Positions 53,790 through 64,000 of a stretch of DNA of 64,000 bases are shown piece by piece. A model generated the notes under the pieces. The model was not told the DNA's origin, did not search any database, and worked only from the letters and a program-made list of their open reading frames with translations. The translations under genes and the position numbers were made by a program. The stretch is from Leptobrachium leishanense (lineage: Eukaryota > Chordata > Amphibia > Anura > Megophryidae): the NCBI GenBank assembly GCA_009667805.1, contig CM019075.1:15689493-15753492 (forward strand), written 5' to 3'. Numbering within the stretch: position 1 is the first letter of the stretch; the number at the start of each line of letters is the position of its first letter.

Positions 53790-56700
53790 TGATTTAGGAG
53801 CTCCCCCATATATTCAGCATGTGTGGGTGACTTTTTAGGGGCTCCTCCATATATTCAGGGTGTGCGGGTACCTTTTTAGGGGTTCCTCCATATATTCAGG
53901 GTGTGTGGGTGTCTATATAGGGGCTTATAATATTCAGGGTGTCGCGGTGTCTTTTTAGGGGCTCCTCCATATATTCAGGGTGTGCGGGTGTCTTTTTAGG
54001 AGCTCCTCCATATATTCAGGGTGTGCGGGTGTCTATTTAGGGGCTCCTCCATATATTCAGGGTGTGCGGGTGTCTATTTAGGGGCTCCTCCATATATTCA
54101 GGGTTTGTGGGTGTCTATTTAGGGGCTCCTCCATATATTCAGGGTGTGTGGGTGTCTATTTAGGGGCTCCTCCATATATTCAGGGTGTGCGGGTGTCTTT
54201 TTAGGGGCTCCTCCATATATTCAGGGTGCGTGGGTGCCTTTTTAGGGGCTCCTCCATATATTCAGGGTGTGTGAGTGTCTTTTTAGGGGCTCCTCCATAT
54301 TTTCATTGTATGTGGGTCTTTTTAGGGGCTCCTCCATATATTCAGGGTGTGCAGGTGTCTTTTTAGGGGTTCCTCCATATATTCAGGGTTTGCGGGTGTC
54401 TTTTTAGGGGCTCCTCTCTATATTCAGGGTGTGGGACTCTTTTTAGGGGCTCCTCCATATATTCAGGGTGTGCAGGTGTCTTTTTAGGGGCTCCTCCATA
54501 AATTCAGGGTGTGTGGGTGTCTTTTTAGGGGCTCCTCCATATATCCAGGGTGTGTGGGTGTCTCTTTAGGGGTTCCTCCATATATTCAGGGTGTGCGGGT
54601 GTCTCTTTAGGGGCGCCTCCATATATTTAGGATGTGCAGGTGTCTTTTTAGGGGTTCCTACATATATTCAGGGTGTGTGGGTGTCTTTTTAGGGGCTCCT
54701 CCATATATTCAGGGTGTGCGGGTGTCTTTTTAGGGGTTCCTACATATATTTAGGGTGTGTGGGTGTCTTTTTAGGGGTTCCTCCATATATTCAGGGTGTG
54801 CGGGTGTCTTTTGGGGTTCCTCCATATATTCAGGGTGTGTGGGTGTCTTTTTAGGGGTTCCTCCATATATTCAGTGTGTGAGGGTGTCTTTTTAGGGGCT
54901 CCTCCATATATTCAGGGTGTGCGGGTGTCTTTTTAGGGGTTCCTCCATATATTCAGTGTGTGAGGGTGTCTTTTTAGGGGTTCCTCCATATATTCAGGGT
55001 GTGCAGGTGTCTTTTTAGGGGCTCCTCCATATATTCAGGGTGTGTGGGTGTATTTTTAGGGGCTCCTTCATATATTCAGGGTGTGTGGGTGTCTTTTTAG
55101 GGGCCCCTCCATATATTCAGGGTGTGCGGGTGTCTTTTTAGGGGTTCCTCCATATATTCAGGGTGTGCGGGTGTCTATTTAGGGGCTCCTCCATATATTC
55201 AGGGTGTGTGGGTGTCTATTTAGGGGCTCCTCCATATATTCAGGGTGTGTGGGTGTCTATTTAGGGGCTCCTTCATATATTCAGGGTGTGCGGGTGTCTA
55301 TTTAGGGGCTCCTCCATATATTCAGGGTGTGTGGGTGTCTTTTTAGGGGCTCCTCCATATATTCAGGGTGTGTGGGTGTCTTTTTAGGAGCTCCTCCATA
55401 TATTCAGGGTGTGTGGGTCTTTTTAGGGGCTCCTCCATATATTCAGGGTGTGTGGGTGTCTTTTTAGGGGTTCCTCCATATATTCAGTGTGTGAGGGTGT
55501 CTTTTTAGGGGCTCCTCCATATATTCAGGGTGTGCGGGTGTCTTTTTAGGGGTTCCTCCATATATTCAGGGTGTGTGGGTGTCTTTTTAGGGGCTCCTCC
55601 ATATATTCAGGGTGTGTGGGTGTCTTTTTAGGAGCTCCTCCATATATTCAGGGTGTGTGGGTCTTTTTAGGGGCTCCTCCATATATTCAGGGTGTGCAGG
55701 TGTCTTTTTAGGGGTTCCTAAATATATTCAGGGTGTGTGGGTGTCTTTTTAGGGGTTCCTCCATATATTCAGGGTTTGCGGGTGTCTTTTTAGGGGCTCC
55801 TCCCTATATTCAGGGTGTGGGACTCTTTTTAGGGGCTCCTCCATATATTCAGGGTGTGCAGGTGTCTTTTTAGGGGCTCCTCCATAAATTCAGGGTGTGT
55901 GGGTGTCTTTTTAGGGGCTCCTCCATATATCCAGGGTGTGTGGGTGTCTCTTTAGGGGTTCCCCATATATTCAGGGTGTGCGGGTGTCTCTTTAGGGGCG
56001 CCTCCATATATTTAGGATGTGCAGGTGTCTTTTTAGGGGTTCCTACATATATTCAGGGTGTGTGGGTGTCTTTTTAGGGGCTCCTCCATATATTCAGGGT
56101 GTGCGGGTGTCTTTTTAGGGGTTCCTACATATATTTAGGGTAGGTGGGTGTCTTTTTAGGGGTTCCTCCATATATTCAGGGTGTGTGGGTGTCTTTTGGG
56201 GTTCCTCCATATATTCAGCGGTGTGTGGGTGTCTTTTTAGGGGCTCCTCCATAATATTCAGTGTGTGAGGTGTCTTTTTAGGGGCCCCTCCATATATTCA
56301 GGGTGTGCGGGTGTCTTTTTAGGGGTTCCTCCATATATTCAGGGTGGTGCGGTGTGTCTATTTAGGGGCTCCTCCATATATTCAGGGTGTGTGGGTGTCT
56401 ATTTAGGGGCTCCTCCATATATTCAGGGTGTGTGGGTGTCTATTTAGGGGCTTTTCATATATTCAGGGTGTGCGGGTGTCTATTTAGGGGCTCCTCCTAT
56501 ATTCTCAGGGTGTGTGGGTGTCTTTTTAGGGGTCCTCCATATATTCAGGTGTGTGGGTGTCTTTTTAGGAGGCTCCTCCATATATTCAGGGTGTGTGGGT
56601 CTTTTTAGGGGCTCCTCCATATATTCAGGGTGTGTGGGTGTTTTTTAGGGGTTCCTCCATATATTCAGTGTGTGAGGGTGTCTTTTTAGGGGCTCTCCAT

Positions 56701-59700
56701 AATATTCAGGGTGTGCGGGTGTCTTTTAGGGGTTCCTCCATATATTCAGGGTGTGTGGGTGTCTTTTTAGGGGCTCCTCCATATATTCAGGGTGTGTGGG
56801 TGTCTTTTTAGGAGCTCTCCATATATTCAGGGTGTGCGGGTCTTTTTTTAGGGGTTCCTTCATATATTCAGGGTGTGAGGTGTCTTTTTAGGGGTTCCTC
56901 CATGTATTCAGGGTGTGTGGGTGTCTTTTTAGGGGCTCCTCCATATATTCAGGGTGTGTGGGTGTCTTTTTAGGAGCTCCTCCATATTTTCAGCGTGTGT
57001 GGGTCTTTTTAGGGGCTCCTCCATATTTTCAGGGTGTGCAGGTGTCTTTTTAGGGGTTCCTACATATATTCAGGGTGTGTGGGTGTCTTTTTAGGGGTTC
57101 CTCCATATATTCCGGGTTTGCGGGTGTCTTTTTAGGGGTTCCTCCATATATTCAGGGTGTGCGGGTGTCTTTTTAGGGGTTCCTCCATATATTCAGGGTG
57201 TGCGGGTGTCTTTTTAGGGGTTCCTCCATATATTCAGGGTGTGTGGGTGTCTTTTTAAGGGTTCCTCCATATATTCAGTGTGTGAGGGTGTCTTTTTAGG
57301 GGCACCTCCATATATTCAGGGTGTGCGGGTGTCTTTTTAGGGGTTCCTCCATATATTCAGGGTGTGAGGGTGTCTTTTTAGGTGTTCCTCCATGTATTCA
57401 GGGTGTGTGGGTGTCTTTTTAGGAGCTCCTCCATATATTCAGGGTGTGTGGGTCTTTTTAGGGGCTCCTCCATATATTCAGGGTGTGCAGGTGTCTTTTT
57501 AGGGGTTCCTCCATATATTCAGGGTGTGTGGGTGTCTATTTAGGGGCTCCTTCATATATTCAGGGTGTGCGGGTGTCTATTTAGGGGCTCCTCCATATAT
57601 TCAGGGTGCGTGGGTGCCTTTTTAGGGGCTCCTCCATATATTCAGGGTGTGCGGGTGTCTTTTTAGGGGTTCCTCCATATATTCAGGGTGTGTGGGTGTG
57701 TTTTTAGGGGCTCCTTCATATATTCAGGGTGTGCGGGTGTCTATTTAGGGGCTCCTCCATATATTCAGGGTGCGTGGGTGCCTTTTTAGGGGCTCCTCCA
57801 TATATTCAGGGTGTGCGGGTGTCTTTTTAGGGGCTCCTCCATATATTCAGGGTGTGTGGGTGTCTTTTTAGGAGCTCCTCCATATATTCAGGCTGTGTGG
57901 GTCTTTTTAGGGGCTCCTCCATATATTCAGGGTGTGTGGGTGTCTATTTAGGGGCTCCTCCATATATTCAGGGTGTGTGGGTGTCTATTTAGGGGCTTCT
58001 TCATATATTCAGGGTGTGCGGGTGTCTATTTAGGGGCTCCTCCATATATTCAGGGTGTGTGGGTGTCTTTTTAGGGGCTCCTCCATATATTCAGGGTGTG
58101 TGGGTGTCTTTTTAGGAGCTCCTCCATATATTCAGGGTGTGTGGGTCTTTTTAGGGGCTCCTCCATATATTCAGGGTGGTGTGGGTGTCTTTTTAGGGGT
58201 TCCTCCATATATTCAGTGTGTGAGGGTGTCTTTTTAGGGGCTCCTCCATATATTCAGGGTGTGCGGGTGTCTTTTTAGGGGTTCCTCCATATATTCAGGG
58301 TGTGTGGGTGTCTTTTTAGGGGCTCCTCCATATATTCAGGGTGTGTGGTGTTCTTTTTAGGAGCTCCTCCATATATTCAGGGTGTGCGGGTGTCTTTTTA
58401 GGGTTCCTCCATATTATTCAGGGTGTGAGGGTGTCTTTTTTAGGGGTTCCTCCATGTATTCAGGGTGTGTGGGTGTCTTTTTAGGGGCTCCTCCATATAT
58501 TCAGGGTGTGTGGGTGTCTTTTTAGGGGCTCCTCCATATATTCAGGGTGTGCGGGTGTCTTTTTAGGGGTTCCTCCATATATTCAGGGTGTGAGGGTGTC
58601 TTTTTAGGGGTTCCTCCATGTATTCAGGGTGTGTGGGTGTCTTTTTAGGGGTTCCTACATATATTCAGGGTGTGTGGGTGTCTTTTTAGGGGTTCCTCCA
58701 TATATTCCGGGTTTGTGGGTGTCTTTTTAGGGGTTCCTCCATATATTCAGGGTGTGGCGGGTGTCTTTTTAGGGGTTCCTCCATATATTCAGGGTTGTGT
58801 GGGTGTTTTTTAGGGGCTCCTCCATATATTCAGGGTGTGCAGGTGTCCTTTTTAGGGGTTCCTCCATATAATCAGGGTGTGTGGGTGTCTATTTAGGGGC
58901 TCCTTCATATATTCAGGGTGTCGGGTGTCTATTTAGGGGCTCCTCCATATATTCAGGGTGCGTGGGTGCCTTTTTAAGGGCTTCCTCCATATATTCCAGG
59001 GTGTGCGGGTGTCTTTTTTAGGGGTTCCTCCATATATTCAGGGTGTGTGGGTGTGTTTTAGGGGCTCCTTCATATATCAGGGTGTGCGGGTGTCTATTTA
59101 GGGGCTCCTCCATATTTCAGGGTGCGTGGGTTGCCTTTTTAGGGGCTCCTCCATATATTCAGGTGTGCGGCGTGTCTTTTTAGGGGCTCCTCCATATATT
59201 CAGGGTGTGTGGGTGTATTTTTAGGGGCTCCTCCATATATTCAGGGTGTGTGGGTGTCTTTTTAGGGGCTCCTCCATATAATCAGGGTGTGTGGGTGTCT
59301 TTTTAGGGGGCTCCCTCCATATATTCAGGGTGTGTGGGTGTCTTTTTAGGAGCTCCTCATATATTCAGGCTGTGTGGGTCTTTTTAGGGGCTCCTCCATA
59401 TATTCAGGGTGTGCAGGTGTCTATTTAGGGGTTTCTACATATATTCAGGGTGTGTGGGTGTCTTTTTAGGGGTTCCTCCATATATTCAGGGTGTGTGGGT
59501 GTCTTTTTAGGGGCTCCTCCATATATTCATGGTGTGTGGGTGTCTTTTTAGGAGCTCCTCCATATATTCAGGGTGTGTGGGTCTTTTTAGGGGCTCCACC
59601 ATATATTCAGGGTGTGCAGGTGTCTTTTTAGGGGTTCCTACATATATTCAGGGTGTGTGGGTGTCGTTTTAGGGGTTCCTCCATATATTCAGGGTTTGCG

Positions 59701-60747
59701 GGTGTCTTTTTAGGGGTTCCTCCATATATTCAGGGTGTGCGGGTGTCTTTTTAGGGGTTCCTCCATATATTCAGGGTGTGTGGGTGTCTTTTTAAGGGTT
59801 CCTCCATATATTCAGTGTGTGAGGGTGTCTTTTTAGGGGCACCTCCATATATTCAGGGTGTGCGGGTGTCTTTTTATGGGTTCCTCCATATATTCAGGGT
59901 GTGAGGGTGTCTTTTTAGGGGCTCCTCCATATAATCAGGGTGTGTGGGTGTCTTTTTATGAGCTCCTCCATATATTCAGGGTGTGTGGGTCTTTTTAGGG
60001 GTTCGTACATATATTCAGGGTGTGTGGGTGTCTTTTTAGGGGTTCCTCCATATATTCAGGGTTTGCGGGTGTCTTTTTAGGGGTTCCTCCATATATTCAG
60101 GGTGTGCGGGTGTCTTTTTAGGGGTTCCTCCATATATTCAGGGTGTGTGGGTGTCTTTTTAAGGGTTCCTCCATATATTCAGTGTGTGAGGGTGTCTTTT
60201 TAGGGGCTCCTTCATATATTCAGGGTGTGCAGGTGTCTTTTTAGGGGTTCGTACATATATTCAGGGTGTGTGGGTGTCTTTTTAGGGGTTCCTCCATATA
60301 TTCAGGGTTTGCGGGTGTCTTTTTAGGGGTTCCTCCATATATTCAGGGTGTGCGGGTGTCTTTTTAGGGGCTCCTCCATATATTCAGGGTGTGTGGGTGT
60401 CTTTTTAGGGGTTCCTCCATATATTCAGGGTGTGAGGGTGTCTTTTTAGGGGTTCCTCCATATATTCAGGGTGTGTGGGTGTCTTTTTAGGGGCTCCTCC
60501 ATATATTCAGGGTGTGAGGGTGTCTTTTTAGGGGTTCCTCCATATATTCAGGGTGTGTGGGTGTCTTTTTAGGGGCTCCTCCATATATTCAGGGTGTGTG
60601 GGTGTCTTTTTAGGGGTTCCTCCATATATTCAGGGTGTGTGGGTGTCTTTTTTAGGGGCTCCTCCATATATTCAGGGTGTGTGGGTGTCTTTTTAGGGGT
60701 TCCTCCATATATTCAGGGTGTGTGGGTGTCTTTTCAGGGGCTCCTAA
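53790..60747. repeat. 41-bp minisatellite (array 3), about 170 copies, forward part
   Basis: Unit GGGTGTGTGGGTGTCTTTTT plus AGGGGCTCCTCCATATATTC and A. Variants (GTGCGGG, TCTATTTAGG, GGTTCCT, GGAGCTCC, a 2-bp shorter GGGTCTTTTT) occur in ordered blocks that repeat at about 1.38 kb. Between about 56.2 and 59.3 kb units contain many single-base indels. Confidence 0.97.
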
Positions 60748-61200
60748 AAAGACACCCGCAAACCCTGAATATATGGAGGAACCCCTAAAAAGACACCCAC
60801 ACACCCTGAATATATGTAGGAACCCCTAAAAAGACACCTGCACACCCTGAATATATGGAGGAGCCCCTAAAAAGACCCACACACCCTGAATATATGGAGG
60901 AGCTCCTAAAAAGACACCCACACACCCTGAATATATGGAGGAGCCCCTAAAAAGACACCCACACACCCTGAATATATGGAGGAGCCCCTAAAAAGGCACC
61001 CACGCACCCTGAATATATGGAGGAGCCCCTAAATAGACACCCACACACCCTGAATATATGGAGGAGCCCCTAAAGACACCCACACACCCTGAATATATGG
61101 AGGAGCCCCTAAAAAGGCACCCACGCACCCTGAATATATGGAGGAGCCCCTAAATAGACACCCACACACCCTGAATATATGGAGGAGCCCCTAAATAGTC
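60748..61200. repeat. 41-bp minisatellite (array 3), inverted part
   Basis: About 11 units in opposite orientation (CTAAAAAGACACCCACACAC, CCTGAATATATGGAGGAGCC). The flip is abrupt at about 60746-60750. The order of variant units is the mirror of a block in the forward part. Confidence 0.97.
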
Positions 61201-61917
61201 ACCCGCATCAAACTGCCACTGACATCCCCTCCTCACTCCCGGGGCTTCTCGGTCAGTGCCCTCCCTGCATGCTGCCACTGCACACTCCTCCTCTCCACCG
61301 CCACGCAGCCCACCCTCCCCGTGCGGTCACACCCTCCCTCCGGGGTGTCTGCAGGAGAGGACCTGCTCAGAGGGAGCATCAGCTCGGCCCACAGCCCGGC
61401 CAGCACGCCTGTTTGGGAGAGGGACCAGAGCCTGTCTGGGAGAGGGACCAGAGTTTACAATCTAAGGGGTCCCATGAGTTTACAATCTATCCCATGATAT
61501 TACAATCTAAGGGGTCCCATGAGTTTACAATCCAAGGGGTCTGATGAGTTTACAATCTAAGGGGTCCCATGAGCCTCCGAACCTCCGAGCAACCCCTGAG
61601 CACAGACCCACCCCAAGCACAGAGCACAAAGCACCGAGAGCACTGAGCAACTACTACCAAATAACTAAAACAAAATCACACACTCCAAATAATAATAATT
61701 AAAAAAACAACAACAACAGTTGGGCACACAAGTTTATACCCCCTATAAGCACAGACAACCCGCTATTAGAATTTTTCGTTTAAAAAAAAATGGTCTTTCT
61801 TGACGTTGCTGTGCTTTCATTTTGGCGAACATTCATGCACACCTCCCTTAACAATAGACTGCCCTCTGGGCAGGCTTTCCACCTAGTCCAGTATATTATT
61901 ATACTAGTTATTTATTG
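61201..61917. other. Unique-looking segment with a short 25-bp repeat
   Basis: A C-rich part (61204-61440) shows no supported exon. About five units of GAGTTTACAATCTAAGGGGT CCCAT lie at 61450-61570. The rest is A-rich without recognised features. Confidence 0.6.
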
Positions 61918-62455
61918 TAGGCTTGTGCACCGATTTTTTTTTCGGTTCGATTTTTCGGATTTTTAAACTTTTCGATTTGGCTCGTTTCGACCGATTTCTG
62001 TTTTGATTCAGTTCGGCTCGATTCGTTTTTCGTGTACTTTTTTTCGGAATATCGACCATTTTTCGTATTTTCGTGCCACTTAGTTCGGTTTTCGTATCGA
62101 CTTTTCGTGATTTCGGAAATTTTCGTTTTTCGGAATTGTACATGTTTTCGGAATTTCGACCATTTTTTGTATTTTCGTGTCACTCTGCTCGTTTTTTGTA
62201 TCGACTTTTCGTAAGTTCGGAAATTTTCGTTTTTTCGGAACGTCTGTTCTCCTCGTTTCAAAGCAATAAATTTCGATTTGACACATTTCAAGTCCATTCG
62301 AAAATTCCGAAAATATTTCGTTTCGGCTCGGAAAACTTTTCGGATCTGCCATTTTCGGATCTAAAAATTTTCGGAAATTCGGCCGCATCCGAAAACACGA
62401 ATCGGGAAATTTCGTGAAAATTCCGAAATTCCGAAACCCGAAACGCACATCCCTA
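61918..62455. mobile_element. hAT MITE rich in TTCGG, with 8-bp target duplication
   Basis: 538 bp between TAGGCTTGTGCACCGA and ACGCACATCCCTA, flanked by ATTTATTG (61910-61917 and 62456-62463). The interior is built of TTTTCGGAAAT-like words in both orientations. The end ATCCCTA resembles the end of the BED-finger hAT element at 39725, which could mobilise it. Confidence 0.88.
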
Positions 62456-62501
62456 ATTTATTGTCATGAAACCAGATTCCTTATTTGTTTTCCCCCTATG
62501 C

Positions 62502-63163
62502 TGTTAGGTACCAGCGTGGCAGGAAAGGTTATGAACCCAAAATGCAGTGGTGCAACGGAAACAAGGTGTGGGAAAATAGGGTTTTATTGTCAGGTTCAGG
62601 TAAAATAATAAGTCCAGGTTATGCAGGGTGGTGGGCAGAACTTAAATGAGAGATCAGAGGGATATGCAATGTTGGGGACACAAAAGGATGCAGGAAACAC
62701 AATACAGAGAGACACAGAAGGCAGATACACATAGGACAGGAAAAGGGCTGAATGGAATCTTGATTGCAGAGGAATTCAGGAGACAGATGATCAACGGGAA
62801 ACCGGGTTTCAGGGGTCTTGGAAACAGTCTCTGGAAGACGCGGGATACTGGATGTAGGGGGTTCACGGGATAGTTTCTGGATGGCTGAGTATACAGAGGG
62901 CACAGGATCACAGTCCACTTGGCTTACTGGCTTAGAGAAACTATAATGCAGAAGCATTGTCTTCTGGGTGCTCCACCCTTAAATAGCTGATCAAGCTGGT
63001 AATGGCAAGCACCTGTTGGACCTGCAGATTTGCAAGCAAGGCTGGACATTGGGAAAGCAGTTAGTGGAAGTGCTGCCCCGCAGTAAGGTTAACGCAGCAC
63101 CAGGTTTGCCTTTCTTACCACGGCTGCGGCGGGCTTTACGTGGGGTGCTGGGGGGTCCTGACA
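62502..63163 (-). mobile_element. 3' LTR of a minus-strand LTR element
   Basis: 662 bp. On the minus strand it starts TGTCAGGACCCCC and ends GGTACCTAACA. A TATA-like TATTTAAG lies near 62982, and an AATAAA signal near 62586. The polypurine tract AAAGGGAGGGAAC lies directly before it (63164-63176). No second LTR in the window. Confidence 0.85.
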
Positions 63164-63487
63164 GTTCCCTCCCTTTAAGGCCACTCTCTGAGTGGCTCAG
63201 GCTTGACCACCAGCTGGGTAGTCCACTGTTGTGACCACTGCGGGACACTGGTCAGTGAAACCCGTCGTATGGGCTGTGCCGAAATCAGGGGGCATCACGA
63301 ACGTTCCTTGAACACTGTACGGGGTGGTCACACACACAGCTTCCTCCGGGATAGGTACCTCTTCTTCGTCGGCGGACTCTGGGGGTATCAAATCCAATAT
63401 ACAATCTTTGATAATAGAAACCTAATGAACGCTACATGCGATGCCTCCATGTCTTTCCTTAATGGTGGAATTTGGGTAATGATGTGA
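63164..63487 (-). pseudogene. Internal 3' remnant of the LTR element
   Basis: Contains the polypurine tract and an open minus-strand stretch (63397-63197) with acidic residues, at the place where the end of the last gene of the element would be. No domain was recognised and the rest is missing, so this is a truncated relic. Confidence 0.5.
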
Positions 63488-63960
63488 AGGAAGAATTACT
63501 CTTTAATCCTGTCATCTGTCTACACCCACACGGCCAACTCGCGCCTCCAAGACTTCTCAAGGGCTGCTCGGGTGCTGTGGAATGACTTGCCTCGCCCTAT
63601 CAAACTCTCCCCTGAACTTCAGGCCTTCGAGAAATCCCCCAAAACCCATCTCTTCAGATTAGCGTACCCCATCACTGATGCAACTCATCCCTCTGCTCAC
63701 CTACTCACACATGATTGAAGCTGCTTCTATGGCCCCACCATTCCCAAACCACTGGCACTAATGATCCTGCCATCCAGTAAAACTCCCCTTGTCTTCCCCA
63801 ACCCCAATCCCTCTAGATTGTAAGCTCCTATGACCAGGGCCCTCTACTCCGATTGTTTCCATCCTACGTCTGTTTATCTGTATCTCGTTCCCTTTGGTTA
63901 TAGTAAAGCGCTGCGGAAGCTGTTGGCGCTATATAAATGATGACAATAATAGTAATATTT
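63488..63960 (+). pseudogene. LINE-2 3' end, second subfamily
   Basis: Begins with the last codons of the L2 protein (segment with LWNDLP-type motif: CTGTGGAATGACTTGCCTCG) and ends with GTAAAGCGCTGCGGAAGCTG and TTGGCGCTATATAAATGATG. It differs from the copy at 31873 by many bases, so it is another subfamily. Confidence 0.85.
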
Positions 63961-64000
63961 TTAATATTTTTAGACAACGTGTGACTATTAAGACCAAAGT

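Noticed and set aside
61179..61544. 121-codon frame beginning in the inverted array
   Set aside because: It begins in the minisatellite and ends in the 25-bp repeat; no recognisable domain or splice context.

Overview
The window is vertebrate nuclear DNA, most probably from a frog. The signs are one multi-exon gene with GT/AG introns, LINE-2 and CR1/L2-like 3' ends of the kind usual in anurans, many hAT-type DNA transposons, LTR elements, and several kilobase-scale minisatellites. The species cannot be settled from the sequence alone. No rRNA, tRNA, CRISPR or prokaryotic operon structure was seen.

The only host gene I can support is PBXIP1 (HPIP), on the minus strand. Ten coding exons run from the start codon at 14201 to the stop at 584, and their phases join without conflict. 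A non-coding first exon and promoter are proposed near 23.49-23.66 kb. The product would be about 1,070 residues: an acidic N-terminus, one membrane segment, a coiled coil, a Lys/His-rich tract, the conserved C-terminal domain, and a last exon (584-1588) that is far longer than the human one. That exon carries an apparent one-base frameshift near 1372-1402. Introns hold MITEs, a solo LTR with a 5-bp target duplication (12735-13474), nested palindromes (5.97-6.78 kb) and, in intron 1, two minisatellites with a 41-bp unit (14.27-15.57 kb and 17.55-23.40 kb).

From 23.8 kb to the end the window is almost entirely mobile and tandemly repeated DNA. In order: a 35-bp minisatellite element (inverted second copy at 43.1-43.9 kb); a 26-bp array split by a hAT element with a perfect 8-bp duplication (25397-26758) that itself contains hairpins and an 18-bp array; a 27-bp array split by a 12.6-kb nested LTR element (29515-42103), inside which sit a hAT end, an 18-bp array, a LINE-2 fragment with reverse transcriptase, a BED-finger hAT transposase gene (35679-38564) and a broken gag-like region; an AT-rich palindromic satellite (43.87-49.73 kb) split by a second hAT element full of G-rich repeats (44565-47576); a 63-bp minisatellite; two inverted 0.9-kb transposons inside one LINE remnant (51265-53328); a 7.4-kb minisatellite of 41-bp units that flips orientation at about 60748; a hAT MITE (61918-62455); a 3' LTR with polypurine tract (62502-63178); and another LINE-2 tail.

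The recurring theme is non-autonomous hAT-type elements that carry hairpins next to a tandem array, and later elements landing inside those arrays. The insertion order can often be read because removing an insertion and one target duplication restores a perfect repeat unit.
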